Source of the DNA: Ectobius pallidus
Lineage: Eukaryota > Arthropoda > Insecta > Blattodea > Ectobiidae
Length of the DNA stretch: 64,000 nt
NCBI GenBank assembly: GCA_964059195.1
Contig: CAXKWD010000009.1
Coordinates: 89,687,432 to 89,751,431, forward strand
Reading direction: 5' to 3'
Translations under genes and position numbers: made by a program
Notes under the pieces: generated by a model
Databases searched by the model: none
What the model saw: only the letters and a program-made list of their open reading frames with translations
What the model was told of the DNA's origin: nothing
Shown: in pieces, positions 1 to 12,221 of the stretch
How the letters are laid out: the number at the start of each line of letters is the position of its first letter
Numbering within the stretch: the stretch's first letter is position 1

Positions 1-545
1 ACCAAATCGGTTGACCGTTACCAGAGTAATACCCAATTTAGTGCCTATTTTATGGTAATGTATTAGAAATAATATTTATCAAATGCAAATCAGTTATCAT
101 GACAACATATTGTTTTAGAATCTCCATATACGGCTTTGGAAGTTGCAATACAGTTAGCTATGACAAATAACACTGTTCCTTTACATGCGCTAATAAACTA
201 GACCGTTAAACTGATTGAGGTGTCCGAGTAACGTATTGGACTCGCATTCTGGAGGTCCTTGGTTCAAATGCCAAAGCCAACCAATTTGACTTTTTTGTGT
301 GTGTGTGTGTGTGTGAATTTGCGATTGTCATATATCACAAATCTGTAGACTATAGTTCTGCTGATGCTTGACTTTTTTTTTTTTTTTTTTTGCTAGACCT
401 TTATTCTTCTGCAAGCCCTGCTCACTTGGAAATCAGTTTTATTTTAAACTTTTTTTTGCATATTATAATTGCAATTATAACTGATTAAACAAAATCATTC
501 TGGCACTTTGTTATATCAGTTTACCTGATTTTATTTTCTCTTACA
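1..545 (+). repeat. Dispersed repeat family A, copy 1, with tRNA-like core
   Basis: This stretch matches 35229-35650 in the same orientation and 2437-2860 in reverse. Shared blocks include AATCGGTTGACC, the block around TTTATGGTAAT, AACTAGACCGTTAAACTGA and ACTGATTAAACAAAA. Positions 218-285 resemble a Leu/Ser-type tRNA gene: a degenerate A box (GTGTCCGAGTAA) and a B box (GGTTCAAATGCC), followed by a short T run and a (TG)n tract at 296-314. I infer a tRNA-derived SINE or a composite element that carries one. It is cut by the window start, so its 5' end is unknown. Confidence 0.6.
370..391. repeat. Homopolymer T tract
   Basis: A run of about 20 T lies inside the family A repeat copy. It may be a retroposon tail or an expanded Pol III terminator. 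Confidence 0.6.
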
Positions 546-757
546 AATGTACTGACAACAAGCATCTTAAAATATAGGCAGATATTTAAAAAATAATGTT
601 TAGTATAACAATGATAATGAGATTAATCACATATTATTACTTTAAGTAGGCCTATTTTATCATATTTCAGTTAAGAAACAGATTCAGGCATTTTTAGTTT
701 TTAACATTTAGCCATTTTTAGGTTTTATAAGATTGGATTATGTGTCTGCCATGACAG

Positions 758-925
758 TGAAACAGATAATTGTGTTAAAATATCACTATTAGCTAGCAAG
801 AAACAAAATAGTTTAGAACCTAAGAATCCGTGACCTAGTTATGAAACAGATAATTGTGTTAAAATATCACTATTAGCTAGCAAGAAACAAAATAGTTTAG
901 AACCTGAGAATCCGTGACCTAGTTA
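758..925. repeat. 84-bp tandem duplication
   Basis: Two consecutive 84-bp units (758-841 and 842-925) differ at about one base (CCTAAG against CCTGAG). The near-identity shows the duplication is recent. No coding content is visible. Confidence 0.9.
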
Positions 926-1862
926 TCACAATACATTTTGCCGAATTGAGGCTCTATAGGCCTAGTAGCCAAATTTTGTCATTTTTTGAACTAGACAATT
1001 TGTTGCTTCTAAATTCATATCAGACAATAGCTGATTTAAGAAATTAATCTCTGTCGTGAACGATTTGCTCAATATACTGTAATAAGGCTTAAAAACTCTG
1101 CACTTAATTTATCAAGGGTTTATCTATAATATAGGCTATTATACAGGAACTCAAGTACTTTACTACAGACACATCTGTAGATTCATCCATAATCAGAGAA
1201 TATGTCCCATTACTATGATTTGGTAACTTTCTTCTATTTCATGAGTATAGCAGCTCCTGAGATAGCTAGGCAATGAATTCCAGTAGTGAATAGCTGTTGC
1301 TGTAAAGGAATTTGAATAGTGTGAAGTTCTGCAAAGAGGCGTGGATAGTATGGGATCAAGCTGAGATCATGTGCCCAAGTTATGGTAGGATGATAGGTAT
1401 GAAAACTACTGTAAAGATAGCTAGGTGCTGAGGTATGCAGGATTCTGTAGAGCAGAATGAGAAGGTGGAAATATCTTTGTTCACACAGGCAAGCTCTTCG
1501 AAGTAATTCCAGTGATGGAGTTAGGCTGTGTGCTCGTATTTATGAATGTTACATATATATCTCACACATGCATTATGAACACGTTGTAGTCTTTGAGTCA
1601 AGTTATTGTTTAAGTTAGAAAGTAATATGTCACAATAATCAAAACATGGCATAATGAGTGTTTAAACAAGTGTTTCTCTTAACTGAAACAGGAGGCAGTT
1701 TTTTATACTATACATAGTATGCAGTGTTACGAATGTTGTTTTGGAAATAGGTCTATTAGCGAATTTGATTCTCACGTTAAATTATGGTCAATGTGTATTC
1801 CTAGATATTTAATGGTATAGCTAAAAGGAATTTTTTTTTTTTAATGGTTTATTTATTGTCGC
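926..1862. other. Intronic stretch with no recognisable feature
   Basis: AT-rich sequence with no supported gene, RNA gene or paired terminal repeats. It probably belongs to the intron upstream of the first visible exon. Confidence 0.5.
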
Positions 1863-2034
1863 TTTGACTCATAGGAGTCTAATCGCGACTGTACAGATAA
1901 TAACATTACATATTAGATTACATAAAAATAACCAGTAATAAGTTACATTTTGACTTATAGGAGTCTAATCGCAACTGAACAGACAATAACATTACATATT
2001 ACATTAAATATAATAACCAGTAATACATATTAGA
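1863..2034. repeat. 86-bp imperfect tandem repeat
   Basis: Two units, both containing AGGAGTCTAATCGC followed by AACATTACATATTA and AACCAGTAATA, start about 86 bp apart. Several substitutions separate them, so they are older than the 758-925 duplication. Confidence 0.8.
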
Positions 2035-2436
2035 ACAATATTAGTGTATGGTTGCATAGTTTTACAAAAGAAGATGTAACATTTAAATTTTACTATAAAC
2101 ATGGATATAATATAAAAGGAATTATGGAGTCATAAAAAGGTGTATCTATACACTAACAGCTAGAGTGGAAACAAGTTAATGCAGAGTTACGCTTCTTTGA
2201 TCCTAAGATAGATCCCACTATACTGTGCATTGATATATAAAAAGATAATTATATTAATCTATTATACCCCTAAACACGAGCTTTGCTCATCTAGGGGCAT
2301 ACCTTACATTTTAAATGCTAAAATAGAAATAGTATTTTCTGTTGGTTTTTGTTTTTACTTATACTAAATGTGAAATAATGTAAATAATGAAATGTAATAA
2401 TGTATGTATGTAACAATAAATAAATAAATAAAATAA

Positions 2437-3148
2437 AAATAAAATCAGGTAAACTGATGTAAAAAAGTGCCAGTATGTTTTTGTTTAATCAGTTATGACT
2501 GCAATTATGAAATGCAGAATATGTTTTTTTTTTAAATTGATTTCCAAGTTAAGCTCCAGATTTATTCATTAAGCAGGACTTACGGAAGAAGAAAGGTCTA
2601 CCATCTCGGCCACCTGGGTCATTTTAACGGTCTAGTTGGATACGCGCATGTAAAACAATAGTGTTTTTTGTCATAGCTACCTGTATTTTAATTTCCAAGG
2701 CCTTACAAGATCACAGTAAAACAATAGGCTATGTTGTCAAGATAACTGATTTTCATTTTTTTTATAAATTCTTTCGAATACGTATATTGCCTTAAAATAG
2801 GCACTAAATTGAGCATTACTCCGAAACAGATCAACCGATTTTATCCATTATGAATAGACGTCTTCCCATGGACATTGTAAATGTGTATACCAAGTTTCAT
2901 AAAAATCCGGTAAAGCGTATTTGAGTTACCGCGTCTTTAAAATATACACTAAATTGGGTTTTACTCCGGTACCGGTCAACAGATTAGGTTCAAATTCAAT
3001 AGGGCACTTCTCATGGACGTCATAAATGGGTATACCAAGTTTCATGAAAATCCGAAAAAGCATACTTGAGTTATGGTGCGTACAGACGCACGGACAGACA
3101 TTTTTTTGTCCCCCACACAATCTCATAAAGTACCATACTGGCACTTAA
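2437..3148 (-). repeat. Dispersed repeat family A, copy 2, inverted
   Basis: Read on the minus strand it shows the family A blocks in the same order, including GGTGGCCGAGATGG, the A box of the tRNA-like core. The rest of that core is replaced. This copy extends further than copy 1. Positions 2792-3085 hold two diverged units of about 145 bp, each with an ACTAAATTG block and a TATACCAAGTTTCAT block. Copies 1 and 2 face each other across about 1.9 kb. Confidence 0.65.
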
Positions 3149-3358
3149 TAAAAAGGAAAAAAAAAATCATTGCTTCTGATAGTAGTATCAACTCAAAAGC
3201 ATCAAAGATATAGTTACGTCTCTCTGGTAAACAGGTGAATTCAATGATCTACACAAACCAACAGTAACATCATTTCTTGACATAAGAACTAAGCTTTCAG
3301 CGCAGTGAGTGTAGTTGTAGGTGTTAAATATGCTTCTTAACAAATGTATTTTTTTTAG

Positions 3359-3814
3359 GTTGAGAACTTCTGTGGCTTAGGTGGTAGAAGTCCAATAGTA
3401 ACACCAGTTTTATCCAAGAAAACTGCCCATGTTAATGCGCTGGTTCAGAGGCAGAAGACAGCACCTCCTAGAGCAGGTTACAGATATACTATGCGACGAT
3501 CTGCTATTGCACCTCCTATAGAAAGACCTATGGGATCACCTCCTAGACAAAAACCAGCTTCGGCACCTATACAGCCTTCTCCAGCATTTCAAGTACAGAG
3601 GTCAGCTGTGCCACCTGTAACACAGAGACCTGCTATACCATCTAGATCTCCTGTGCCACCTCAAGCACCAAGGCCTTCTGTGCCATTTCAGGCATCAAGG
3701 ACTGTTACTCCACCCCTAAGGACCGCTACTCCACCTCTTATAAAGAGAACAAGCATTCCTATACCATGTGTTCTCAAAGAAACAATTGAAATGCTGTTCA
3801 GAAATCATCCTGAG
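3359..3814 (+). CDS. Tdrd7: LOTUS-domain protein (TDRD7-like), first visible exon: tail of LOTUS1 plus Pro-rich linker
   Basis: A 152-codon internal exon. The acceptor is a T run ending in AG at 3357-3358, and the donor is GAG|gtaagt after 3814; both borders are phase 0. The first ~35 residues (ending KTAHVNALVQRQK) resemble the segment that closes the first LOTUS domain in TDRD7 proteins. Residues 45-130 are a low-complexity linker rich in Pro, Ser, Arg and Ala with repeats such as PPLRTATPPL, probably disordered. The last 15 residues (VLKETIEMLFRNHPE) read as the first helix of another LOTUS unit, continued in the next exon. The start codon and LOTUS1 core lie upstream of the window. TDRD7/Tapas is a germ-granule scaffold of the piRNA pathway. 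TDRD5/Tejas is the main alternative. Confidence 0.75.
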
Positions 3815-3915
3815 GTAAGTAACTTATGAATTATCGTAGGTGAAAGTTTCACATGATGTGCTATACTTAACAAGTGTAATTCCCTCCTTAACCCTTTCAA
3901 TGATACAGCCGTGTA

Positions 3916-5666
3916 GGGAGAGTGGGGCAGTTTTGCCCGAAATATGACCTCTCAACTTGTGATCTTTTCCTCAACCTAATTATATTCAGGTGGAGGAATT
4001 TATGACCTACTTGTACACTAATTTCTTTTGCATAGAAACATAATTTTACTATTACTTTATAATTGATTGGTTTTAATTTAAAATTGTTTTCCCTACATTT
4101 TGCCCAATGTTTGGGGCACGTTTGATCACTGCAAACAAATCAAGTTCATGTGGAAATGAAAGGTAGACATGTAATGGTATGCAATTAATTTACAATACAG
4201 AGCTAAAACACAAAAAGTAGGCCTATCATATTTTGTGATAACTAAAGAACTGGCCTAAATAGGTGTACTAATATTTAAAGAGAAAATTGGAACCAGTAAC
4301 GTTACAAACTCAGATAAAATTGTCTTCAAACTAAAATAAACATTTAATACCTTGCTTTATCATAGGCCTATATTAAAACTATTACAGTCTTACTAATAAT
4401 CTAGTTGTAACATTTATACCAGGAATATACACAGCTGAGGAGGAAAAGTGTACTAATAATCCTTGCATAAGGCTGAATGTGTGCAACACTTTACACAGCC
4501 TGGTCCCCTTGTATAAACTTGACGTAAATAATCAAGATGGCCGATATCCGTAACAGCCGGTCGTTTCGTAGATGTCTGAGATTGAATTTTGAGGCTACGC
4601 ATATTCTGAGCTGCTTTTTTGGAATTATAAACATTGTTCCTTGTTTGCGGGACATACTTCCATACTTGTACCCATGATTACAGCTTTCTGAAAACAATAT
4701 AATGAAAGACTGAGTTGTCTGCAGACGACGTGTTGCTATTTGTTCACGACTCCGATAGATGGTGTTCAGCAGTCCTTCATAGCCAGGGGCTAGTAACGTC
4801 ACAACTAGAGTGACGTATTTGATGACGTTGGACGTACAAACCCGGTGTAAACCTCGGAGTTACACTCCCTTTATTGGTAATACGGCTTATGCAGAACTTG
4901 CATGGTGAACAACCAAACAACTGTTCAACGCAGATATAAGCAGCTTTTATTAGTAAGGCTGTTAAAGTTTACAGAAAATGTCATTGCTCCCAAGGCTCGT
5001 TCAGGTCCTCCTTCCAATGTTGGTTGAGGTAACTTTGCAAAAAATGTCCTCAATATTAACAAAACTTGAGCCTTTATTCTCTGGGAATATGAATTTATTC
5101 TTGTCTTGTAAATGTACCATGTTAGGCAACGAAGGCCCTATGCAAGAAAAAAATAAGGTAATATTAAACCCATTTCTAGAACATCTGAATAAAGAAAGAT
5201 CAAAATTACTTTTTAAAATAGGGTAGATATGCCTAAATTCATGTTTACTAAATTAAGTTAATTAATACCAGTAATAAAAATTCTAGTTATGGACAATAGT
5301 GCCCCAAGTAGGGTGAGGAAAACTACCCCAATGTACAGTTTGGAATAAGTGGTTCATTATTTTCCATAAGTGAGGTTATTAAATCACATGTCTGACATGG
5401 AAGGAAAGCTTAAGGAATATACAATTAGGCAGTAGACAAAAAAAATATTGATATGTATAAATGAACTGTGTTTATCTGGTAAAACAAAAATAGAAAACTT
5501 ATGACTTTTTATGAAAATATTACTTTCTTCTATCAAAAATCGGAACAGTCCAAATTTCCACAGGAAGTTGAGGTGGTTGATAGAATAGCTGTGATATTAT
5601 AAGAATGATAAAATGATTAGGAAGGGAGAGAAATTTGAAATTTAGCAAAACTGCCCCACTTTCCCC
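3916..5666. mobile_element. TA-flanked DNA transposon with GGGAGAGTGGGGCAG ends
   Basis: The left end GGGAGAGTGGGGCAGTTTTG pairs with the right end, whose complement reads GGGGAAAGTGGGGCAGTTTT. TA lies directly outside both ends (3914-3915 and 5667-5668), as in Tc1/mariner/pogo insertions. Related GGGGCA motifs recur inside near 4112 and 5291. The interior 4490-4870 is less AT-rich than its surroundings and has a 103-codon minus-strand ORF I do not recognise. No transposase motif is visible, so this is probably non-autonomous. Confidence 0.7.
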
Positions 5667-5716
5667 TATAAGCGTTAGCATGCATCGCTTCTGGCTGTGT
5701 GCTACTAACACATGTA

Positions 5717-6212
5717 CAGTGAGTCTCAGTCAGATTGGTTCCGCCGCGCCGAGCGTTGGGTTGCCCCCAGATGACGCTCCTATCCCCGGTATGCAGCAAA
5801 GGAACTCCCCGGCAGTTGACTGACTTGTCCGTGCGTGACAATGAAAATAAATGAAATAAGTTTGAAAATAACGAAAATAGGCACCTACCTTATTACAGGA
5901 GATGCTGGAAGTGTCCTCCTCCTACATCCACACATTTTTGGCATCGTGATAGGAAATTCCGATTAATACGCATTAATTGTTCTTCCGTTATTATTGAGTT
6001 TATCTCTATCCTAATGTTTTCTTTTAGTTGTGACAACTACCGAATAATACTTTCACGTCTGTACAACACGAGAACAATGCTCAACTGCAGGCTATGCAGG
6101 AATTGTTTACTTATCTGCGGGGACACAGCTGGCCGCGACGCGGGTAGTGTTGAGTCATCACAAGATAAACATGGCGCGCGACAAGCGGCACCAATCTGTC
6201 TGAGACTCACTG
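5717..6212 (-). mobile_element. Deleted Tc1/mariner-like element
   Basis: Terminal inverted repeats CAGTGAGTCTCAGTCAGATT and, on the other strand, CAGTGAGTCTCAGACAGATT are flanked by TA (5715-5716 and 6213-6214). Only the 3' part of a transposase remains, read on the minus strand. Confidence 0.85.
5893..6025 (-). pseudogene. C-terminal fragment of a Tc/mariner-type transposase
   Basis: About 40 codons on the minus strand end with CVDVGGGHFQHLL and a stop. The GGHFQHLL ending is typical of a widespread insect Tc1-like transposase group. The segment just before it (ITEEQLMRINRNF) fits the helical C-terminus. The catalytic domain is missing because the element is internally deleted. Confidence 0.7.
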
Positions 6213-6214
6213 TA

Positions 6215-7190
6215 TATGACACACCATTTTGCGAATAGACGAGAAATTCTCTATGAGAACAATTCAAAGTGCGAGGTGTCTTCTGTTGTCTACATCTAGA
6301 CACCATCACTTCCATGTTCTCTGTCTTGAGCTGCCATCTTTAGCTAAATATTTCAGGCGATGTATCCATTAAAATCAGCTTTGTTATGATGACATGCATC
6401 CCCAGGGTGGCGTAAATCAGTCTAAAACTTCAAGAAATATATGCTGTTGTCTTGTTTCAGAAGAAACTGACAAATTATTTGCAGTTGTTTGCCCATTTAT
6501 GATTACAAAAGAAATTTTCAAATTGCTTAGTGAAAAATATGTTAGCAGTGAAAAGGTTAATACTTTGTAATGATGTTCCATGTAGAAAGTATTGCAAAAT
6601 TCTCACCAACTAAGAGAACTTCCCATGTATTTTATTTCCAGTATGATACGATTGTTACTTATAAAAGTAAATCACTCCCGTAACATCTCTGGGTTTTTCA
6701 TTGTGAACAGTGAGCAATCCTAGCAGTGCAAATAAGGGGAAATGATGCACTGACTATATGCTCAGTAGTCAGTCTATCATTGCCTGCTCAAATGTTACAA
6801 GCTAATGGTTACGTGAGAAGTATTTAACTGTGCAGCCTGGCGCTTATGAAGCTTCCATTCAATTATTTCCATTTTTATTTGCTTTAAGTTAGTATTAGTT
6901 AGACCTATTTATTATTAAGTTTTTTGGGTTGTTTGTTAGCTAGTGGTAATATTGAGTACTTCAAGTGAAATGACTTCCGCTCAATCAAAACTTGGTAGAG
7001 CAATTATGATGAAAGAAAGAGGAAAATGGCTTTACCATTCCTGTGATAAAAGTTCAAGGACCTGTGTCTTCTGTGGGTGGGGTCTCTGTGCCCTTAATTA
7101 AAACAATAAAAAGAGAACTGCAGGATTTTGAAGCTGAAAGTTCTAAGAGCTTCAGAACTCCACAAGAAAAATCTAACTAGGCCATGTACG
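6215..7190. other. Intronic stretch with no recognisable feature
   Basis: AT-rich sequence without supported coding or repeat structure. Its right part leads into the transposase relic at 7191. Confidence 0.5.
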
Positions 7191-7417
7191 GTTGTTGTGG
7201 ATGAATTTGACGTGTGTGCAATCATAAAATGATAAATGACTTTTATATAAAGGAAAATAAATTCCCAACTGTAAAAATCTACTTCCTAAATTTGGGGAAA
7301 CAATCCAGTACAAAGAAACGCGATCTAGCCTACAGAAAGTTTCAAAAAGCTTGTATTTCACTAGAGGAAGGCTATCTTCAAAGCATTTGTCATGATCTTT
7401 GCATTGCATCACAATGA
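7191..7417 (+). pseudogene. Frameshifted N-terminal relic of an insect transposase
   Basis: The reading starts VVVDEFDVCAI and then shifts frame to MINDFYIKENKFPTVK, followed by residues that align with a Leu-rich helix and a Ser/Gly-rich turn. The pattern (DEFD..CAI, ..INDFY.....PTV) is that of the DNA-binding domain found in many insect Tc1-like transposases. A frameshift near 7220-7230 and missing downstream homology make it non-functional. The family call rests on motif memory only. Confidence 0.45.
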
Positions 7418-7795
7418 TGAAAAATCAATATTTCACAGAAAAAATCTGAATTTAGAAAATAGCCTATTACTTGAGTCAGTTGTGTTTTCTGTACTCAATG
7501 TTCTATAAGCATTAAGAAGATCAGATTTTTCTTTATAAAGCCACTACTACCCTGGTAGTGTTTATGGTATACCCCCTGGCTTGCTAGAGGTTTCTACGTT
7601 TCTCTGAGACATATTTCAGAGGAGCCTCATTATCCCGATGACATAATGACTGTGCTTATATGAATGCCATAGATGTCTTTAAACTTAAACTATCATTATT
7701 ATTTCTAACAATTTACCATAATTAACGAATTCATATTTATTTATTTATTTAGCAATCCTGTAGACCAGTAGTACTGGCATAGGCCAACAATAACA

Positions 7796-7876
7796 GTAAT
7801 AATAATACAATAAACAAATACAATGCAACTAATAATAATACAATAAGTACAACAATAATAATAATAATAATAATAA
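7796..7876. repeat. (AAT)n microsatellite
   Basis: Imperfect then perfect AAT/TAA repeats end directly at the 5' TC of the first Helitron unit. Confidence 0.85.
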
Positions 7877-8515
7877 TCTATATTAATAAAAGGAAGTGTC
7901 TGTCCTTCTGTCTGTCCGCGATGCCCAGCGAAATCTACTGAACGCAGAGATCTGAAATTTTAAACATAGATGGACTAAAGGGTCGGAAAGTGCACCTCGA
8001 AGCCGGAATTTTTATTTTAGCTTCCCTTCGAGAGTTATGAGTGAAAAACGGGCAGAAAACGTGTATTTTTTGCGATTTCGAAGGATCAGTTTCAGTAATA
8101 TATTTCAATGTTAAATCAATTACAGCTGGCTTTGGCTATTTTTGTCATCATACCTCATAGCCTACCTTGGAAATAAAAGCATCGCGATCGCTTGATTTTG
8201 TAAGTTCATCGTGGACGATTCATTTGTTTAGAGTGTCAAGGCCCGCAGATATATGAAATTTTCAACCTACACGTAAGAAGGATATCAACATAGGCTTAAT
8301 TATGGTCAAACATTGTTCGATTTGAACGAAACTCACTATACAGGGGTTTTCTGAGCCAAGGAACTGGAACCTAAGGTCGCTTTTCCTACCAGGGGACGCT
8401 ACCTAATCGTGGAATACACTCCACGTGATTTAGGTGTTAATAAATATAATGATTTAACTATTATGCACTTAAGTTTTGAAATAATTATCGCGGGGGAAGC
8501 CGCGGGCACATGTTA
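7877..8515 (+). mobile_element. Non-autonomous Helitron, unit 1 of 3
   Basis: It begins TCTATATTAATAAAAGG and ends with a GC-rich hairpin (GCGGGGGAAGCCGCGGGC) followed by ACATGTTA. The A-rich TC start and a short GC hairpin just before a CTAG-like end are hallmarks of insect Helitrons. There is no Rep/helicase coding sequence. Unit 2 follows with no gap. Confidence 0.75.
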
Positions 8516-9148
8516 TCTTATAATAATAAAAGGACGTGTTTGTCTGTCTGTCCGCGATGCCCAGCGAAATCTACTGAACGCAGAGATCTGAAATTTTAAA
8601 CATAGATGGACTGAAAGGTGGGCGAATGCACCTCGAAGCCGGATTTTTAATTTTAGCTTTCGTTCGCGAGTTATGAGTGAAAAACTGGCAGAAAACGTGA
8701 TTTTAGCGCTGTCGAAGCATCAGATTTCAGTAATACATTTCAATGTCAAATCAATTGCATTTGGCTTTGGCTATTTTTGTCATACCGTGGAAATAAAAGC
8801 ATTGCGATCGCTTGAATGTTGTAAGCCCACGCTGGACGATTCATTTGTTTAGAATGTCAAGGCCCGTAGACATATGAAATTTTCAACCTACACGGAAGAG
8901 GGACAATCAACATAGACCTAAATATGGTCAAACATTGTTTTATTTGGACGAAACTCACTATACAGGGGTTTTCTGGACCAAGGAACTCGAATCTGAGATC
9001 GCTTTTGCCAGGCGACGCTATCTAATCGTGGTATGTAGTCCACGTGGTTTAGGTGTTAATAAATATAATGTTTTAACTATTATGCTCTTAATTTTTTATT
9101 TTTTATTTTTGAAATAATTATCGTGGGCGAAGCCGCGGGCACATGCTA
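8516..9148 (+). mobile_element. Non-autonomous Helitron, unit 2 of 3
   Basis: This unit is closely similar to unit 1 over its whole length. It starts TCTTATAATAATAAAAGG and ends GGGCGAAGCCGCGGGC then ACATGCTA. Its CTAT terminus abuts unit 3 directly, giving a head-to-tail array. Confidence 0.75.
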
Positions 9149-9757
9149 TCTTAAAATAATAAAAGGACGTGTTTTTCTGTCTGTCCACGATGCCCAGCGA
9201 AATCTCCTGAACGCAGAGATCTGAAATTTTAAACATAGGTGGGCTGAAAGATGGGCGAATGCGCATCGAAGCCGGATTTTTAATTTTAGCTTTCGTTCGC
9301 GAGTTGTGAGTGAAAACTTGGCAGAAAACGTGATTTTAGTGTGTCGAAGCATCAGATTTCAGTAATACATTTCAATGTCAAATCAATTGCAGTTGGCTTT
9401 GGCTATTTTTGTCATACCGTGGTAATAAAAACATCGCGATCGCTAGAATGTTGTAAGCCCACGCTGGTCGATTCATTTGTTTAGAATGTCAAGGCCCGTA
9501 GACATATGAAATTTTCAACCTATACGGAAGAGGGATAATCAACATAGACCTAAATATGGTTAAACATTGTTCGATTTGGACGAAACTCACTATACAGGGA
9601 TTTTCTGGGCCAAGGAACTCGAATCTGAGATCGCTTTTACCAGGCGACGATATCTAACCGTGACATGTAGTCCACGTGATTTAGGTGTTAATAAATATAA
9701 TGATTTAACTATTATGCTCTAACTTTATGCTCTTTTTTTATCGCGGGCACATGCTAG
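9149..9757 (+). mobile_element. Non-autonomous Helitron, unit 3 of 3
   Basis: It starts TCTTAAAATAATAAAAGG and ends CGCGGGCACATGCTAG, followed by T. The 5' half of the terminal hairpin is deleted here, but the canonical CTAG end is intact. It is about 25-30 bp shorter than units 1 and 2. Confidence 0.75.
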
Positions 9758-11301
9758 TAATACAATAAATAAAGAACTAGCAAAACAAAAACATAGTGTG
9801 AGTTTTAAAGATACAAGATAATTTTTTCATTCGGTGTAGCCATGTTCTAAGCTTAAATTGTCCAGTAAAGGCAATATCGTATTTTAATAAATTTTTAAGT
9901 GGCAAGAAATAATTATGAGATCACACAGAATACATAAACTCATTATGGACATTAGTAATAACGAAAATTACATTTGGAGCTCAAATATTGGAAATAACAG
10001 ATGTAAAGGAACAAGGCGAAAGTCATGGAAATAACACTTGTGACAGAAATATTAGAACGTCATGTGTATGATAATGCATTCTAGAAATGGCAATGGCAAT
10101 GGTGAATGGTGATTAGTTAGCTAGGGAACCTTCCCCCTCCCCCAGTCACATTAATATCTGCGCTCCTCTGGCATCTGAAAATCGATATTGGCACCCATCG
10201 GCTTACATAAATCTTGCTATATGAGAAAAGGGACCATGGTAACTGTTACTTTTTATTATTTGTAACAGGTTATTACTGTTTCTTACATGTAACAGTTAAA
10301 GAAATATTCTCAATCTCTACTGTACATTGACCATCGTTGTTTGAAAATGGCACCTAACAGTTGTGGCTGGCACATCTTCGAGGGCAAAAGTGTTTGGAGA
10401 AAGGAGCAGGGGATCAGCCATGCGCTAGAGTCCAGACGTACTCAACCCACCCATAACAGATTCCAGAGATGTTACGAAAGTGATTTACATCTAAATGTCT
10501 TTTAAATTGGTCTGCATGCAACAGAAGTATGTCGAATGTGGATAAATAAAAAACCACAGCCTCAGTAGACCACCTAACAGAAGACCTCGCCTTTGCAGGA
10601 GTTGAGGTTTAAAGAAAAAAGGTACTTTTGAGGCAATATAAACATAGAATTTAAATTTAGTTATGGTATATATTGTTATGTGCCTAATTGTTAGTAGGAA
10701 TCATGGTGCTGGATATAGGTTTTAGGTTTCAACATGAACTTCTTAAAAACAAATGGTTATGTGCAATAAAGCACAGAACATTCAGTGGTAAGTACTAGGC
10801 TCTGTATTTTCAGTGTAAATTCACTCAGTAAATTCTCATAAATGTAATGGAAAGTGAGTAAATTGAAGGGTAGATGTAAGATACCCGTCAGATCAGCAAA
10901 CTCAGGTTTTAAGCCTAACCTCACAAATGATACGACTTTGGATGAAGCTTACACAGCTGTGTGTGCACTACCACAATAGGTCTGCTTACTTGATATAGCA
11001 GTATGATGAAAATGTGTTTCACAGCAGATTTTTGTTAGGTCCATGCATAGATTTTTTGTTTTTGCTTTGAGGATTCCTTCCTTTGGCATAGAGGAAGGGG
11101 AAACTCTTAGTATACCAGCAGCTCTATATAACTGATAACTGTCCATAATAGACACGCAGTATTGTCTTGCCCCAATCTTTTGACATGTAAAATCGGTCTG
11201 TAGGGGATCACTCGCTAAAATTGTATGTAACATTATATCGCTTTATAGGACTACTTGCTAAAAATGTATGTAACATTATAAGTAACAAAAACATTACTTC
11301 T
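9758..11301. other. Intronic stretch with no recognisable feature
   Basis: AT-rich intron sequence. A small imperfect duplication of a TGTATGTAACATTATA block occurs at 11221-11280. The 94-codon minus-strand ORF at 10949-11233 shows no motif I recognise. Confidence 0.45.
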
Positions 11302-12221
11302 GGGTCAATCCATTTGAAATGAGCCAAATACAATAAAATTTTATTGCTCGACATTTTTTATTTTCCTAATTTTTTTACCAGTTATTCCCCAATACTAAGT
11401 GAGTTCAAAACTATGGTAAGAAAAATTTCAGGCTCATACTTATTTTTGGTGACCATTTTAAGTTTTCTCCTTAACCGTTTTTCAGCTGAAAACATGTTTT
11501 GCACAAATGTATAATTATAACTCTGTTAATTTTATAGATAACAAGACAAAATAAAAACCAAAATTATCAAAATGATGCTCTAGATTTTTTGTTCTAACAT
11601 AATATTACCTAAGTAGTGAGGAAAGTGAAGAAAAAACTCTCGACCACAAATTGAAAATGAGCTTAAAATTGGAGTTTTAGTACTGCAAAATTATTATTAT
11701 AGGACTATGTGCCGTAGAAGTTTCATGCTTGAGAACTTTGCTTTTTTTATATATAATGTTTCAAAAATGCCCAGAAGCATGTTTTGGTAATATTTGAAGT
11801 AGAATATCTCAAAAGGGACTGAGTAAAAAATTATGAAATTAACACAGATAACACCTTTTTATGATATAAACATATGGTAAAAATTTGATGACTGAGACTC
11901 AACTGCTTTCATAGTTCTAGTGCATCAAAGGTGGCCAAAAATCGTATTTATGCACACAACATTTTACGGTAATTAATGGTAAATATCCAACAAAATGTTT
12001 TTGTCATTCAATAAATTCAATTCATCCAACAGAAAATTACACAAAACATGTGTCCTAAATTAACCAAAAATAAAATAGCTTTATAGAATTTAGAATAGAA
12101 TTTTACGAGGATGATGATGACAGTTGGTTGTTCCCTGAAAAAAAAAAAAAGTGTGTCAATATCATCATTGACTTTAAATGAGCTAGTCTTTTCAAACATA
12201 ATACCCTAACCACAAAATTGG

